Positions 46,332 through 57,826 of a stretch of DNA of 64,000 nt are shown here, piece after piece (positions within the stretch are counted from its first letter, which is position 1; each line of letters starts with the position of its first letter). The DNA comes from Arachnopeziza araneosa (taxonomy: Eukaryota; Ascomycota; Leotiomycetes; Helotiales; Arachnopezizaceae). The notes beneath the pieces were generated by a model. It was given only the letters and a program-made list of their open reading frames with translations. It did not search any database and had not been told where the DNA came from. Location of the stretch: contig QYAI01000004.1 of NCBI GenBank assembly GCA_003988855.1, positions 744,001 to 808,000 on the forward strand. The letters are read 5' to 3'. Position numbers and translations under genes: made by a program.

Positions 46332-47598
46332 ATGTCTTCAAAATCAGCTGTGAAACATCGAAGTTGCGATCAATGTCGTAGGTCAAGGTGCAAAACTAGC
46401 TGACCTGAATTACTGATCTTCTGTAGGAACACGGAAACTAGCTTGCTCAAAAGATCCAGAAGGATGTGAGCGTTGCAAAAGAGAAAACATTATATGTCAT
46501 TTTTCAGAGCAAAAGCCTATGGGCAGGCCTCGGAAACGTCAATTTATGGAGAGTACACAGCTAGATGACGCTAACAATGACCCGAATCAAGTTCATGTGG
46601 AGCCCATAACTCTACAATTATACGAAGTAAATCAAAACTTCCGCCATGATGGTGAGATAGCTGAGCCTTACTTTACGGATATCAGCAAGGAGTCTGCCTT
46701 TGATCATCCGCTAGACAAGGGACAGGTCACAGCACTCGAGAATAGTAAAGGGGTCTGGCATTTCGGAGGCTCTGAGCTTTTGGCAGGACCTGCCATAGAC
46801 TTTGGAGAAATTCTTGCAAACGCATCAGAGGACCATGCTTTAAACTCTGCACCACCATTATCTACCTCTACGTCCTCTTCAGATACCGGTAATTCACCAC
46901 TTCAACCTGTCTCGGATGGTCCCTGCAGTTGTTTAGCATCTATGTATTTAGCGTTGTCTTCGCTCCAATCCCTCCCATCGGATATTGCTTTGAGTCTAAA
47001 GGCTGTCCGCGGTGCAGCGCAGACAGCTGCATACTCTATTTGGTGCCCCAAATGTGGCTCTGTTGTACTAGATAATCCAAATCCTCCAATTGAAGCCTTC
47101 CAGAATACTATGCTTTTAGGAACCATTCTACCCATCATTGCGAACGGCTATCGAAGACTACTTAAGATGGTGGACCAAGAAACAGATACCGCTATACTTG
47201 CTGGTGAAACCAAAACGTTCAGGTTTCATGATTATGGAGGGCTCTGTGGCGATCAAGATTCCGTCCAACAAATGATGGTCTGTATGGAAAAAGATATGTT
47301 TTTCAATGCAGTGGAAATGCCACCAGAGCAATGGCGAGCTACCGTGCGAGCTCTACTTCGCGTCGATATATATGGCCACGAGCAAGCAGGTTTCAACCGC
47401 AAGGGTCTTAAAGATCTAGTCACTGAAATGGAGACTCGTCAAAAGACCAGGCATCATATGATTGATGCTCAAATGGCCTCTGGAGAACTGGGCTATGGAG
47501 AACTCGGGCGAAAGCTCTGTGTTGGAGAACAAACCCACGGCTGCATGCAAATACTCAAGATGGCGAAGGCTGCAATAGACAATCTAATAATTGCTTAA
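46332..47598 (+). CDS. Zn2Cys6 (fungal-type) transcription factor
   Basis: Predicted nuclear DNA-binding regulator of 405 aa. Exon 1 (46332-46377) joins exon 2 (46427-47598) in phase through an intron placed inside the zinc cluster, a common position in this class. The six cysteines fall at residues 12, 15, 22, 29, 32 and 39 with the canonical C-x2-C-x6-C-x6-C-x2-C-x6-C spacing. They are followed by a basic patch, MGRPRKR. The rest has an acidic, Ser/Thr-rich middle and a Cys-containing helical region (PCSCLASMYLALSSLQSLPSD) reminiscent of regulators of secondary metabolism, but there is no fungal-specific TF (Fungal_trans) middle domain I can see. No biosynthetic genes lie nearby, so its target is unknown. 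A short frame downstream (47591-47782) could be an extra 3' exon. Confidence 0.85.
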
Positions 47599-49407
47599 AG
47601 AGTTTCCTTTTGCAGGACTCTGTCCATCCTGTGGCGTTCAAGCATCAGAAGACAGAACTGCAAGTCGTCGCAGGCTGAAGAGTCCTCATAAAGAGAAATC
47701 TCTGGACGATAGCGAGTGGAGGTCAATTTTGGATGGCGGAATAATGGCGTTTACGAGTAATAACTCCATTGAATCGCACTAAAAAAAATTAACTCAAGAA
47801 ACAAAATGGCAAAAGAAAATCTCCAGGTCATTTAAGACTTTAGAGCAAACCAAAACCCCTCCCGCCCAGGTTTCTTCGTTTATTACTATAGTAGTGTTTT
47901 AATGTCGTTGTTAGGGGCTCTTTGCCGAAGGTGGCGATTTACCATTAAGCTAAAGAGGTTCTTGGCGATGGAAGTGATAGCTTTATTTAAATTTATATGG
48001 CTAGGGAAGTAAGCGCGTCGTGGAATCGGGGTTAACTTCGGTAGCAGTAATCATAACGGTAAGTCTCTTCTCCACTTCTTCTTCTACATTCCTCACATAT
48101 CCAGATTAGAGCTATCACCGTGATTTCATGACGAGCGGCAATTAGGTTATCCTTTGGAGAGCAGCCGATATGCGTAAGATTCTCCATGGTCAAACTCGTA
48201 GTGTGAGATCATCAGCAGCATATCTTTGTGTCTTAGAGTGTGAGTCGATGGAAGTGGCTTGGCTTAAGCAGTATTTGAAGCAAGATGGGAAAAGCTTATA
48301 TCTTTTTGGGATTTTGAATTGTAGACAGTTCGCTACCCAAATAAAATGACAAGACTTCTCAATCTCTAAAGACTGCCAATACAATATCTAGCTACCATAT
48401 TTGAGCTCCTAAGATTTGTCACCTAGTCAAATAATTTTCGTCCTGCTTAAGACAAATGTCATTAATTAAAAGGTAGGTCTGACTTCATTTTGGACCGTTC
48501 CTGCCTCTTATTTTACATACGTCTTTCACCTTCCTTAACCCTTCTCAAGTTGGCGAATCTTTAAAAAGGTATACAATGGCGAATGGCACAGCATATCTCT
48601 TTTAGGGACCCGTATTGGATATTAACCATTCAGTCTAACTCCCATCCTCTCTTAAATTCCTCCACTGGATAAACAAGGAGACGAATTATCTAGAACCCAA
48701 ACACATACTTAGATATGTGTAAGTAGGTAGACGAAACCCGCTGAGCAGAATCTTATCAAGTCCTAATAAAATGCAACCGAAACAAAGATTCTGGAAATTA
48801 AGATGCGGAAGCTGAATTTCGAGACTGTGATCACCTGGCAAGGCTAGGTACAATATCTCCCCAAGTAGTCTTTTCGCACATCTTAGGTGTGAGGTTGCTG
48901 AATGGACATGACATGGATGCTTTGTGTATTGCTGGCCGCCATCAATAAACACTGTAGGGGACAGAAAACCTCACCGGAGCTCAAGAACTGTGGCTGATTC
49001 TCAGTGTGAATGAGAGGTTGTGAATTTGGCCTTGGATTTGGTACTTCAAAGCGAGTGTTTTAATTTGTCGACGCCCTCCAAAATGGATTTTGTAAGTTTG
49101 TGGAGACTGAGACCGAAAATAGAGAAGGCTAGTTCAAATCTCCTTCGATTTGTTAACGTACCTTTGCCAACGTAAGGTAGATTTACTAAATCATTGGAAT
49201 AGCACTCGGGATGAAAAACAAATGCAAATGCTTCTCTCAGGCAAGGACAACCTCTAGCCTAATTGTGTTTGTAAAGTACAAGAAGCGTGCGCCAACAATC
49301 AAGTAACTCCACCCAATGCGGGGCAACCCAGTTTCTCTTTCCAAACGTCCATCCACATGGCCTCCTCAGATCCTCATGTACTTCGATATTTTGGTTTTCG
49401 TAAGCTT
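47599..49407. other. 1.8-kb intergenic region
   Basis: The longest plain gene-free stretch of the right half after 59.3-61.8 kb. It is AT-rich, with short chance open frames on both strands (48190-48384, 48686-48952). I found no tRNA-like cloverleaf, repeat or transposon end by eye. Confidence 0.5.
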
Positions 49408-50532
49408 CTAATAAACCTTCTTTTTCTCGTCGATACTGTATTTGCCCGGTCCGCTGTTAACGAGGAGGAGTAGGCCACCGACAATAGAGAGGATTTGGAA
49501 GAAGTCATATTTGGCGAAATCCTTGTGTGGGTGGTGTTCATGCAGCTGGAATAATGTTAGTCTAAAAAAGAGAAGAAAAAACAATGAGGATTCTTACAGT
49601 CCAGAAGTTGTTAACCAGGAGATTGAATACGCTCAAGATCACAACTAGCATGATAGCGCTGAATTTAGCCTTGAATCCAACAACGACCATAACACATGCG
49701 ACAAATCCCAACAGTGCAACAAGGACCCTCCACACGCTCCAAGTGCCACTGAAAATAAAGCCAATGAACAAGAAGATCAGGAGAACACGCCCAGCAAGCT
49801 GGAAGTACATTTTTCGATCCTTCTCATCAATTTCTGGAAGGCCTGCAAATGCTTTTGATTTACGAACCCAAGAGTCGGACAGGACCATCAAAAGACCACC
49901 CATAACCGAGAGATTTCGGAGGAAGAAGTTCAGGTCGAAAATAAGACCGTATCCTAATGCTTGAGTGATGACAACTCCGATCAGACCAGCAACCGCATAG
50001 TCAGAATATTTGCGAGTAATCACGAGGGTTGAACAAGAGACCATCGCAATGACGTTGATAATCAGGAATAGATGGGTGAGGCCGTACGGTACTGTAGACA
50101 TGGAATATTAGCTTCGCCAGTCCCAACTGCAGCAATAGAGACATACTATGGCGGTAATCGTGGAGATATAGGAGCTGATCACTCCATTGTGTAATTATGC
50201 GAAGAGCATCTTCCAAGAAGGTAACCACAATGAGGAATCGGCCAATCGCTGGCAGATAGCTGTAAAAAAACTCTTAGCAGATAATTCCGAAGGATTTGAT
50301 GTTATTAATTGATAAAACCTTGGAGGTAAGGAGCTGGGTCTCGATTGAATGCAAATGAGTTGACGTACGGTTTTACTGGATCACTAAGAGTATCCAAGAA
50401 ATCCTCAATCTTTCCGGTCTGTTCTCTTATGGCATCCAGAGGGCTTGGATCGCTGGCGACATCTCCTCTGTTCCCTCCACCAAACTGGTTCTGGCCACCT
50501 AGATTGTATCCTGCGGTCCCTCTGATCGACAT
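49408..50532 (-). CDS. ERV29: SURF4/Erv29-family ER cargo receptor
   Basis: Multipass receptor that loads soluble secretory proteins into COPII vesicles and cycles between ER and Golgi. The exons are 50532-50319, 50248-50147, 50091-49598 and 49545-49408, giving 315 aa, all in phase. The N-terminus is polar and Gly-rich. Diagnostic segments follow: AIGRFLIVVTFLEDALRI, YLHDYRHIPYGLTHLFLIINV, then SVMGGLLMVLSDSWVRKS and a C-terminal HPHKDFAKYDFFQILSIVGG. About seven membrane segments are visible. The protein ends in KKKVY, a dilysine-type COPI retrieval signal, as expected for this family. Intron 1 uses the AG at 50250-50249, restoring the conserved AIGRF frame; a nearer AG breaks the frame. Confidence 0.94.
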
Positions 50533-51208
50533 GGTGGTCTAGGTTGTGGTTTGCCGCAGTCCTGCTTGCGCTGTACCAATTGTATTTAAGATATCAAAGA
50601 AAGATTGTTGACCAGCATGGACAGGACGTTGGAACTTGGGGAGGTGAGTGACTGACAAGAGTTGAGAGGTTTTTGGGTGTAGGTAGGTAGCCGGAGCTCG
50701 AGGCTTTACCTTTTAGCGAGAGGCCACCTTTAAGGTTTGCGCACAATTGGTCTACCCACGCCAAGACCTTCCTTTGTGGGTGAGGCTACGCTAAGTGGCT
50801 TCGGGCACAGTCAGAGCAGGTGGCTATTAATAAATTTTCAAAGCAGACATCGGAATGTTCTGATACATCTTTTCTCATATAATTCGCAGGTCAGATCTTA
50901 CATGATTCTTACTCTACACGGGTGCATTGCTAGATTTAAGGATCGGACTTTCGGCCTCGAAACCAAGTCTTGTTTCCCTAACCCAACTTTCTCCGTCTGC
51001 TGATATCAAGTTTATCTCATTGTCTATCTATCGATTCCTAGCCCTTTGTTTGCCTTCACATATCAGTTGGTCCAGCCATTCTTGTTGCCGCATCGGGGGT
51101 TGAATGAGTGCTTTGTGAACCTGACACATGCTCACGCCAATTTCATACATGCCCATTCACTCCTCCAACACGGGTGGGTTTTCTCAGTAGACATTCTCTT
51201 CTTGTCGC
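50533..51208. other. intergenic region between ERV29 and verprolin
   Basis: A 676-bp spacer with the ERV29 promoter and the verprolin 3' flank. Open frames at 50737-51282 are unsupported. Confidence 0.45.
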
Positions 51209-52696
51209 CTAGTTTAATGCACCCAAATCCAGCGGAACGCTGCTTCCACGTCCAGCGCGATATCTCTTTGACCCTCCTATAAACTCCCTCGGCTTTGGGA
51301 AAATAGACTCATCTTGGAATCTCCATCTGGGATCATTCACTACCAATCTTGTTGATGCTTGCGAGTTTCGGCTTGGACTGGGATTCTTTGGAAGACCACC
51401 ATTTGAAGTAAGAGTATAGGAACTGGGATCTAACATGGACCTTACCGGCGCCTGAACTGGCGGGGGTCTGGCGGTAGGTGGTGGAGGTGCAGAGGAAGGC
51501 GGGGATGGTGCTCTATGTGGAGCAGGAGGTGCGCTCGATGGTGGTAGGGGGGGTGGTGGAGGAGCTGTGGTTGGTAATGCTTGCCCAGCTGCACGGATAG
51601 CCGCTTGCATGGCAAGACTTTGACCACCATTGGTAGATGGAGGTGATATTGGTGGGGGCGGAGGCTGTGATCTTGTAGGGCCAGTTATTGGTGGCCTGGG
51701 GGCAGCTGAGGGAGGAGGAGGAGGAGCAATGGCCGGCAGAGGAGGCGGAAGAGGAGCCGAAGTCGGCGGGGGAGGAGCAGATGATGGTACAGGTGGAGCG
51801 AAAGAAGCTGGTGCAGATGGTTTTCTCATTCCTCGGGGTGGGGCAGGTGGTTTCTTCCCAATAGGTGGTGGAGGTCCTTTCATAGAAGCAGATGACATGG
51901 GCCGCTGTGCCGATGCGGTCCCAGTTTTGCGAAGGTTTGCAATCGATGGATGATATGTAGGACCAGAAGGTGATGGTCTAGGAGCTGCACCTGTGGGCGG
52001 TCTTGGTGCGGCCGTAGACGGTGGTTTTGGAGCGGAACTAAATGAGGATTCCGGATCTGACGTTGATGAAGAGTCCCGGTTTGCTACAACAGAGTTAGAG
52101 CACTGTCATCTCAGATATCTTGATAACTTGCCTCCCGTGTCAATACCTCCTCCTCGCTTCTTAAGTTTTGGCATCCCTCCAGCGAAGAGTCCACCAAGCT
52201 GTGGTGGTTGTTCAATACCAGTCCCTCCAGAATCTCGGCTGCTTTGATCGCTATTGCTTCGTGCTCTATTTCCTCCTGGAACTGGTGGTGCAAAGCCTGC
52301 AGGGGCTTTTGGCATTCCGGGCACTGGGGGAGCACTCGGTAGTGCTGCAGAACTTGACCCTCCAGACGTATTTCCCAGCGCAGGGGCCGAGCGGTCATTG
52401 GTGACTGCCTTCTTCAGTGCCTTTCCTTTCGTGATATCCGTGAGTAACGCTCCCTATAATTCTTAGCATGGAGAAAAGACTTGCGGTAAGCCCAAGGAGT
52501 TTAGTTGGGCATAGTTACGACTGGGGCTTTTACCCTATTTGCAGGTGGTCTAGATGGGAGATTCCCAGGCGGAGGAGGCGGAGGCGGCGGAGGCCCTCCC
52601 ATTCCCTAAACCAAAGTCAGTGGGTTTGTGATAGAAAGATCAAGATTCGAAACTCACCGGGGGAGGCGGCGGTGGTGGAGGAGGAGGGGGTGGCAT
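51209..52696 (-). CDS. VRP1: verprolin / WIP-like actin regulator
   Basis: Binds actin monomers and the Las17/WASP protein and thereby localises Arp2/3-driven actin patches in endocytosis. The exons are 52696-52658, 52605-52534, 52453-52132 and 52083-51209, giving 435 aa, all in phase. The protein starts with an almost pure proline run. A WH2 module follows: ANR across the junction, then GALLTDITKGKALKKAV (about residues 38-55). The rest is Pro/Ser/Ala-rich with many PPPP and APPP blocks that fit profilin and SH3 binding. The C-terminal WASP-binding segment is recognisable as RWRFQDESIFPKPREF. Intron 3 (52131-52084) appears to use a GC donor (GCAAGT) with a normal AG acceptor. Antisense Gly-rich frames are shadows of this gene. 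Confidence 0.92.
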
Positions 52697-53006
52697 GATT
52701 GATGATTGACAGAGCTATAGAGAAGAGTCTCTGAATGGAAAGTGCGACCAGCGTAGGTCAATAGCTTATTCGTACATGTGAGGACTCGCCGAGAGTAATC
52801 TGTAAGTGTAAAAGTGCGAGCAGGCAGTCAGTGGTCTGGATATTGAAATATTTAGTGAAGCCTGGAGTATGGAGAGATCATCGTCACCAGCTGTGGCGCA
52901 ACGACGTGGACGGGGCAAGCCACATTGTTTTCTCCTTCGGTTCAACGTCGAGCTACAGAACAGAATATCATTCAACGAGCAATTGAGCTCCAAGCATTCA
53001 ATTAGC
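52697..53006. promoter_or_regulatory. divergent promoter between verprolin and a mitochondrial-type protein
   Basis: The 310 bp between the two start codons must hold both promoters. The plus-strand open frame extends 46 codons upstream of the chosen start, so part of this may be translated in a longer isoform. No specific motif was identified. Confidence 0.4.
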
Positions 53007-54269
53007 ATGTCGCGACGAAGTCTACAACCTGGGAATGGGATATGCCAACTATGTCAACATATGAATGGTCGTCAATCTGCACATAGACTGCCAATCCGAC
53101 AAAGAAGAGCAGTCCCATCTCTACGTTTATTCAGCTCAACACAACGTGTCCAGTGGCCTAAATCTTCGACTGCTCGAGTCCAACAAAAGATCGATGGTTC
53201 CGCTACTCCATTGTCGACTCGAAATTCTCGAAAACCCGGAGGAGGAGAGGCTACAGATGTCGAGCTACAAAGAGCCTTAACAGAAGTCAGACAAGCTTGC
53301 AATACTCTCTTAGCTTTGGAAAGGGCACCATCAGAACACGAGATAGTGGCAATTCTTGCAAATTGCGAAACGCTGGCTAAACTTTTGGTCTTTCAACCTC
53401 CGACTTCATCGATCGAGAATCAAAACGGTGCCGCATCTGCCCTCCTCGATCTGGACAACTTAGACGCGAAGAAAATTCCGCTTCCAAAATCGCCCCAAGC
53501 TTTAAAAGCCATGATGGATAATCTATCAAATCTCACATACTCGATTATCAAACATCCGGCAGTGTTTATCGCCCCCGAGGTTTTACGTCTCTATGTTAGT
53601 ACTCAAGCTGGGTTAGGAAGACCGGAGACATTTCCGGAAGTTTTCAAACTATACGCCAACAAGCCATTACCCGTCGAAAATTCTTCTCCGGTACGATACT
53701 CGAAGCAAAATCCAAGCAAGAGTTCAAATTGTATTCCAGCAGCGGTTGCAGAGCAAGCCTTACAAGCCGCGCTTGAGGCAAAACAGTTGGTTGTTGCAAT
53801 GGATATTATCGAAGCTTCATACACTACAACAGCTTTTCGTAGAGACAAATTTATTCGGAAGGGTCTGTTACCTACCACAGCGTTGGTGGCTGCGCCGGTC
53901 GCTGCGTATACAGTCGCTGGTCAGCTAGCAAGCTATCAAACAACCATGGACCAAGCTATGGCCACAAATATAGCGTTTGCTGGAATTATTTCGTATGTTG
54001 GCTTTACTGCCACTATGGGTGTCATTGCACTTACCACAGCAAATGATCAAATGGATCGGGTAACCTGGGCGCCAGGTGTGCCTCTAAGACAACGATGGAT
54101 GCGGGAAGAGGAACGGGCAGCTTTAGACAAAGTAGCAAGTGCCTGGGGTTTCAAAGAAAGTTGGCGACGGGGCGAAGAAGAGGGTGAAGAGTGGGATGCT
54201 TTGAGGGAATGGATTAATCGGAAGGACATGATGCTTGATAGAGTGGAGCTCATGGAAGGAATGGAGTAA
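53007..54269 (+). CDS. predicted mitochondrial membrane protein, function unknown
   Basis: An intronless protein of 420 aa from ATG at 53007, or 466 aa from the ATG at 52869. I prefer 53007 because it places an Arg-rich, acid-poor leader (SRRSLQPGNG... RLFSSTQRVQW, with a typical RLFSS presequence cleavage context) at the N-terminus. After a helical, Ala-rich central part come two hydrophobic segments (about residues 288-312 and 322-345, with PTTALVAAPVAAYTVAG and NIAFAGIISYVGFTATMG) in a loop arrangement, and a charged Glu/Arg-rich C-terminus. This fits an inner-membrane protein with soluble domains. I recall similar uncharacterised fungal proteins but cannot name the family. Confidence 0.75.
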   Translation: MSRRSLQPGNGICQLCQHMNGRQSAHRLPIRQRRAVPSLRLFSSTQRVQWPKSSTARVQQKIDGSATPLSTRNSRKPGGGEATDVELQRALTEVRQACNTLLALERAPSEHEIVAILANCETLAKLLVFQPPTSSIENQNGAASALLDLDNLDAKKIPLPKSPQALKAMMDNLSNLTYSIIKHPAVFIAPEVLRLYVSTQAGLGRPETFPEVFKLYANKPLPVENSSPVRYSKQNPSKSSNCIPAAVAEQALQAALEAKQLVVAMDIIEASYTTTAFRRDKFIRKGLLPTTALVAAPVAAYTVAGQLASYQTTMDQAMATNIAFAGIISYVGFTATMGVIALTTANDQMDRVTWAPGVPLRQRWMREEERAALDKVASAWGFKESWRRGEEEGEEWDALREWINRKDMMLDRVELMEGME

Positions 54270-54683
54270 AACCTTGTGTAATTCTTCTTCAGATTTGTTC
54301 TCGGCTAGTAGCCCTATGAATAAATCCAACATCATCACTATCTCTCCCTAGATTAGTTCCAGGCTAGTTGCTCTGCGAATGATCTGGGTGTGTCGTTAGC
54401 GCTCCCCACAGCTACACAACCACACGTCACAGCAAGTATTCTCAAGATATAAAGTTGCCGAGCATACCCATACCTTTATTCCCTCGCTCTGTCTTCTCTT
54501 CCTCAATCATTCTTTTCACTTGTCTACTTTGAATAAACATCTCAATTCCAAGGGCATCTTTTATCTCCGATATCCTAATCCGGACTTGAAGAAACCGCGA
54601 CTCTAGTACACGGTCTCTATCACGAACCTGTCGGGAGAAGTCAAATTGGAACCCATTTTCTTCAGAGCTGTTACTTCATCATA
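54270..54683. other. intergenic region
   Basis: A 414-bp spacer between two rightward genes. I see no features. Confidence 0.45.
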
Positions 54684-55881
54684 ATGGGGTTAAGTCAGGA
54701 AGAGCAATGTGCTACCTATGCAGTGGTCTTTAAACATCTCACTCTAAGCCAAGCTCATGGGGTCTTCTGGGGGTTGTTTGCGGCTACGCTTGTGATAATG
54801 ATCACCGCCGCAACTTGCTATGGGAGAAAAGCTCATCATGAAACGTAAGTCGTCAACTGCCCTATAGACTCTCATTTCATTACTTTGAAGGTCCAATCCA
54901 GAAGCCTGTCTTGGGAACACGCCTCTTCCGCCGAACAAAAATATGCTAATATACTTGGTAGAGAATACCACGACGCCCTGGATGATCCTGAAGCAGCTGA
55001 TATACTTAAGAAGCTGAGGGGAAACGCAAAACAAAGCCAGCTCCGACTCCTTGTCGTCTCAACTATCTGTTGCTTAATGCAGATCGTGGCCATTGTCTTC
55101 CAGACTCTCGCAGGTCTGGCACTCCATTTCTGTCACCAAGAAGACCTCGTCATGTTTCTCTGGTCGACTTGGAGTCTCCTCTCTCTCGGTTCCTTCTTCG
55201 CTACCCTCGGTATAATCATCAGTATGTTTCGTGCCAAGAATCCCCCCTGGAACATCCCGTTGGGAACCCCGGTGCTGGTGTTTGCTGGTATCGGCCATAT
55301 ATTTATAGATTGTTTGAGAAACTGCCGCAAAAAGGAAGGGGAGTATCAGTTTCCGCACGCAAAAGGCCCATAGTCAGATGAGCCTTCTCCTAAGCCTGTG
55401 TGAAGCAGAGACTGACTCTCAATTTAGTATGACTCACCAAAAGAGTAGAGCGGTGATGGCTATGCGATCTAGTCTTGCCGATCGCGTCATCCCAGATTCG
55501 GGCGCGGAGGTCTTGTTCAGTGGAGACGACTACACGATATATTTCTTCGACCGTCCACCCGCCAAACGCGCATCTACAACAGGTTCAGCAAATACTGTAG
55601 AGTCCTGTGATCTAACTGTGTCCGGAGCAACAAAAACTGCGAAAGCTGCCCAAAGATTAACAAATCAATCGTCACCAACCCTTTCTGTGAGCCCAGGGTC
55701 ATTTCGTCTGGAATCCCTTCGTCCAGAATCTCTTCGTCTTGAGTCCCCTCGCCCAGGGTCTGTTCGCCATGGTCTAGAGTCCCTCCGTTCAGAGTCTTTC
55801 CGTTTGGCATCCTCTTGCCCAGAGTCTCTGCGCCCTGAATCCCTTCGCCCTGAGCCGTCGACTGAAAAAGGACGCCTTTGA
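54684..55881 (+). CDS. hypothetical membrane protein with repeat-rich C-terminal tail
   Basis: I do not recognise the family. The proposed exons are 54684-54844, 54902-55342 and 55428-55881, giving 351 aa, all in phase. The second intron (GTATCA donor, CTGAC branch, TTTAG acceptor) joins what otherwise look like two separate frames; without it, the first protein would end at 55373 after 210 aa. The N-terminal half has about four hydrophobic segments (HGVFWGLFAATLVIMITAA, LRLLVVSTICCLMQIVAIV, STWSLLSLGSFFATLGIIIS, VLVFAGIGHIFIDCL). The third exon adds a polar domain and a tail of Glu-Ser-Leu-Arg-Pro units encoded by 15-bp tandem repeats. The three-exon model is my inference from phase and splice signals. 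Confidence 0.6.
55700..55860. repeat. 15-bp degenerate coding tandem repeat
   Basis: About ten degenerate 15-bp units of the type cttcgtccagaatct encode a pentapeptide series around ESLRP, at the C-terminus of the membrane protein. Unit length preserves frame, and degeneracy is mostly in third positions and the Leu/Pro alternation. Confidence 0.8.
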
Positions 55882-56074
55882 GCGACATTTCAAACGCACT
55901 AGGTGTACGCGCTTTAAGAAATCGATTCATTTCAAATTTGTAAGCTCGTGGCACATGATATGATCGAGGCTAACTGTTTAGCAATCATTGTCTATTCTTA
56001 TCTTGCAAAATGCTAATGCGGTGATACCTGACTCGGAAATCGAGTCTTGTTCTTGTTTTTGAAACTCCATCTAA

Positions 56075-57185
56075 TCACACTTTCCCGGCATTACCAACCT
56101 GGATTATTTCGCCTGTCCGCTGTTCATCACTCCTCAACACTGGCCATGAAGCACTATCCGCCTTTACAAAGTTAACTTCGAGTTTAGTGCCTAGGATCTT
56201 AGATGTCGACGCTTCTGGATCAATGGTACCAAAGAGGGGGATGATAGCTTTATATCGTTTTGGGGTTGCATCTGTTGTGACTAGGTCAAGGGAGAGTTCG
56301 GCTGGGGAAAAGATCACCTTCGCCGTAACCTTATTAATCTTCTTTAAGAAGAATGACGCTATTACTGAGCTTCCTGTTTGATAAAAATCGTGTCTAGATC
56401 GTTATTAGTTTAGTCCTTATCCCAACGTACTTGTAAACAAACATACCTAACGGTCTCCAAAATCTCTTCGCCCCCAGTTGTACCGCTCTTCTTCTTGCCA
56501 CTTCCTACGAACAGATGCCTATCTTTAGTCTTACACCCCTCGATCCTCATAAACTCGTCAAACTCCAACACCCTCCGCTTGCAACACGTATAGCCCTTAC
56601 TACCTTCATGAAATATTGGCGCTCCAGGATGAAAGACGCACTTCTCGTCGTCTCTCTCCTTGCCCTCATATGACTTCCCGCATGCTTTCCGACGACATAT
56701 TTTCCCCTTGGGGATCTCGAGGCTGAGATCGTCATCCTCGGATTCTGGCGGGGGCGGGGGAGGGGTAGCTGTTGATTGCGGCGCGGAAATGGGGGCGCGC
56801 GAGGCTGAAGGCGGAGTCTCGGAGGATGAAGCAGCAGACTTGCTGGTGGGGATATCAGACGCGTCGACTTGTTTCTTCTCGATCGTTGGCGGGAGGTCGG
56901 TTGTGGAGTGCTTGCCTGTCGTACCTGAAAACCGTTAGAATGACAGAAGCTCATGCCGGAGATTACTCACAAGGAGGTATTTCCAAGAATTCATCAAATG
57001 TCAACACGCGAGGTTTGCAGCACTTCCAGCCTGTCTTGTTACTTGACTTTGTTGCGACTATAATCAGATATAAACATACCCTTCTGCCCCTCGTGAAAGA
57101 TTGGTGGGCCCGGATGATACAGACAGTCTTCCTCTGGATCGGTAAAGGGCTTCCCACACGACTGGTGGACACATTTTTGTGCCAT
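56075..57185 (-). CDS. CHORD- and CS-domain protein (Hsp90 cochaperone type)
   Basis: Homologue of plant RAR1 and animal CHORDC1/melusin, which bind zinc through CHORD domains and Hsp90 through the CS domain. The exons are 57185-57080, 57030-56971, 56924-56447 and 56393-56075, giving 320 aa, all in phase. CHORD I begins at residue 4 (KCVHQSCGK, CLYHPGPPIFHEGQKGWKCC) and ends with TFDEFLEIPPC. A Ser/Pro-rich linker separates it from CHORD II (CRRKACGKSYEG, CVFHPGAPIFHEGSKGYTCC, EFDEFMRIEGC). The C-terminal CS/p23-like domain starts near RHDFYQTGSSVIASFF and ends with WPVLRSDEQRTGEI. All zinc Cys/His positions appear intact. The role in fungi is little studied. Confidence 0.93.
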
Positions 57186-57453
57186 CCTGAGCTGGAGAAG
57201 GGTGGGAAGAGATTGATTCCAAACTGAATAGTTGATTCGCAAAGTTGAGAAAGAGACGAGTTGCTATTTACTCGGCCTGGAATCTGCCAGAAACGATGGG
57301 CGGGGCAGAATGTTGGCCTGCCCACCGCCTTTGACTTTCGAGAGCTTCTCGGTACGACATGCAAAGTTGGCAGCAGCCACAAGTAATTGGCTGCACCGTA
57401 TCGTTATCCTATACTGCCTGTCCGATACCCGTTGTCGAGCCACCGCCTAGGAT

Positions 57454-57826
57454 ATGCATTCAACAATACGCCTCTTGCACGCATGTCGGATTACTCTTTT
57501 CACTCGTGCTAATTGCTCTCTCTGTCAAAATGCCAAACAAACACTATCCGATGTTTGGGATAAAAGACCCTTCGATTACAAGGAGATTGACGTGATGGCC
57601 CCGGGAGGGAAGAACTGGAAAGATCTCTATGAGTTTGACACTCCTGTGGTTGGTTGCGCCGTGATCCATACATAGGTGGACTCAAAACTAAAGTGTCTAG
57701 ATTCATATTAGCAGCTCGAAGAATGGAGATGAGAGCCATAATCTTTCGTCAGCAGCCAAAAAGCTCATGCATCGGTTCACTGCTGAGGAGGTAAACACCA
57801 AGATGGACTTGGTTGAGCAGGGTTGA
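57454..57826 (+). CDS. glutaredoxin-like (DUF836) small protein
   Basis: A small thioredoxin-fold protein of the glutaredoxin-like DUF836 family. Exon 1 (57454-57648) gives a short leader and the beta-alpha-beta start ITLFTRANCSLCQNAKQTL, with a CSLC redox motif, then YKEIDVMAPGGKNWKDLYEFDTPV with the cis-Pro segment. Exon 2 (57722-57826) gives SSAAKKLMHRFTAEEVNTKM and a stop. The best in-phase junction is GTTGGT donor to GAAG acceptor (99 aa in total). It drops the short His/Val segment that usually follows the cis-Pro, which is seen near 57661-57672 inside the proposed intron. Either the gene has a slightly different splice pattern or that segment was lost. The basic leader could target mitochondria. 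Confidence 0.7.

Noticed and set aside
51630..52466. Plus-strand glycine-rich open frames
   Set aside because: Antisense of the proline-rich verprolin exons, which have WH2 and WASP-binding motifs.
55574..55954. Minus-strand frame of 126 codons over the 15-bp repeats
   Set aside because: Repeat periodicity keeps both strands open; the plus strand has the better splice-supported continuity with the upstream membrane protein.
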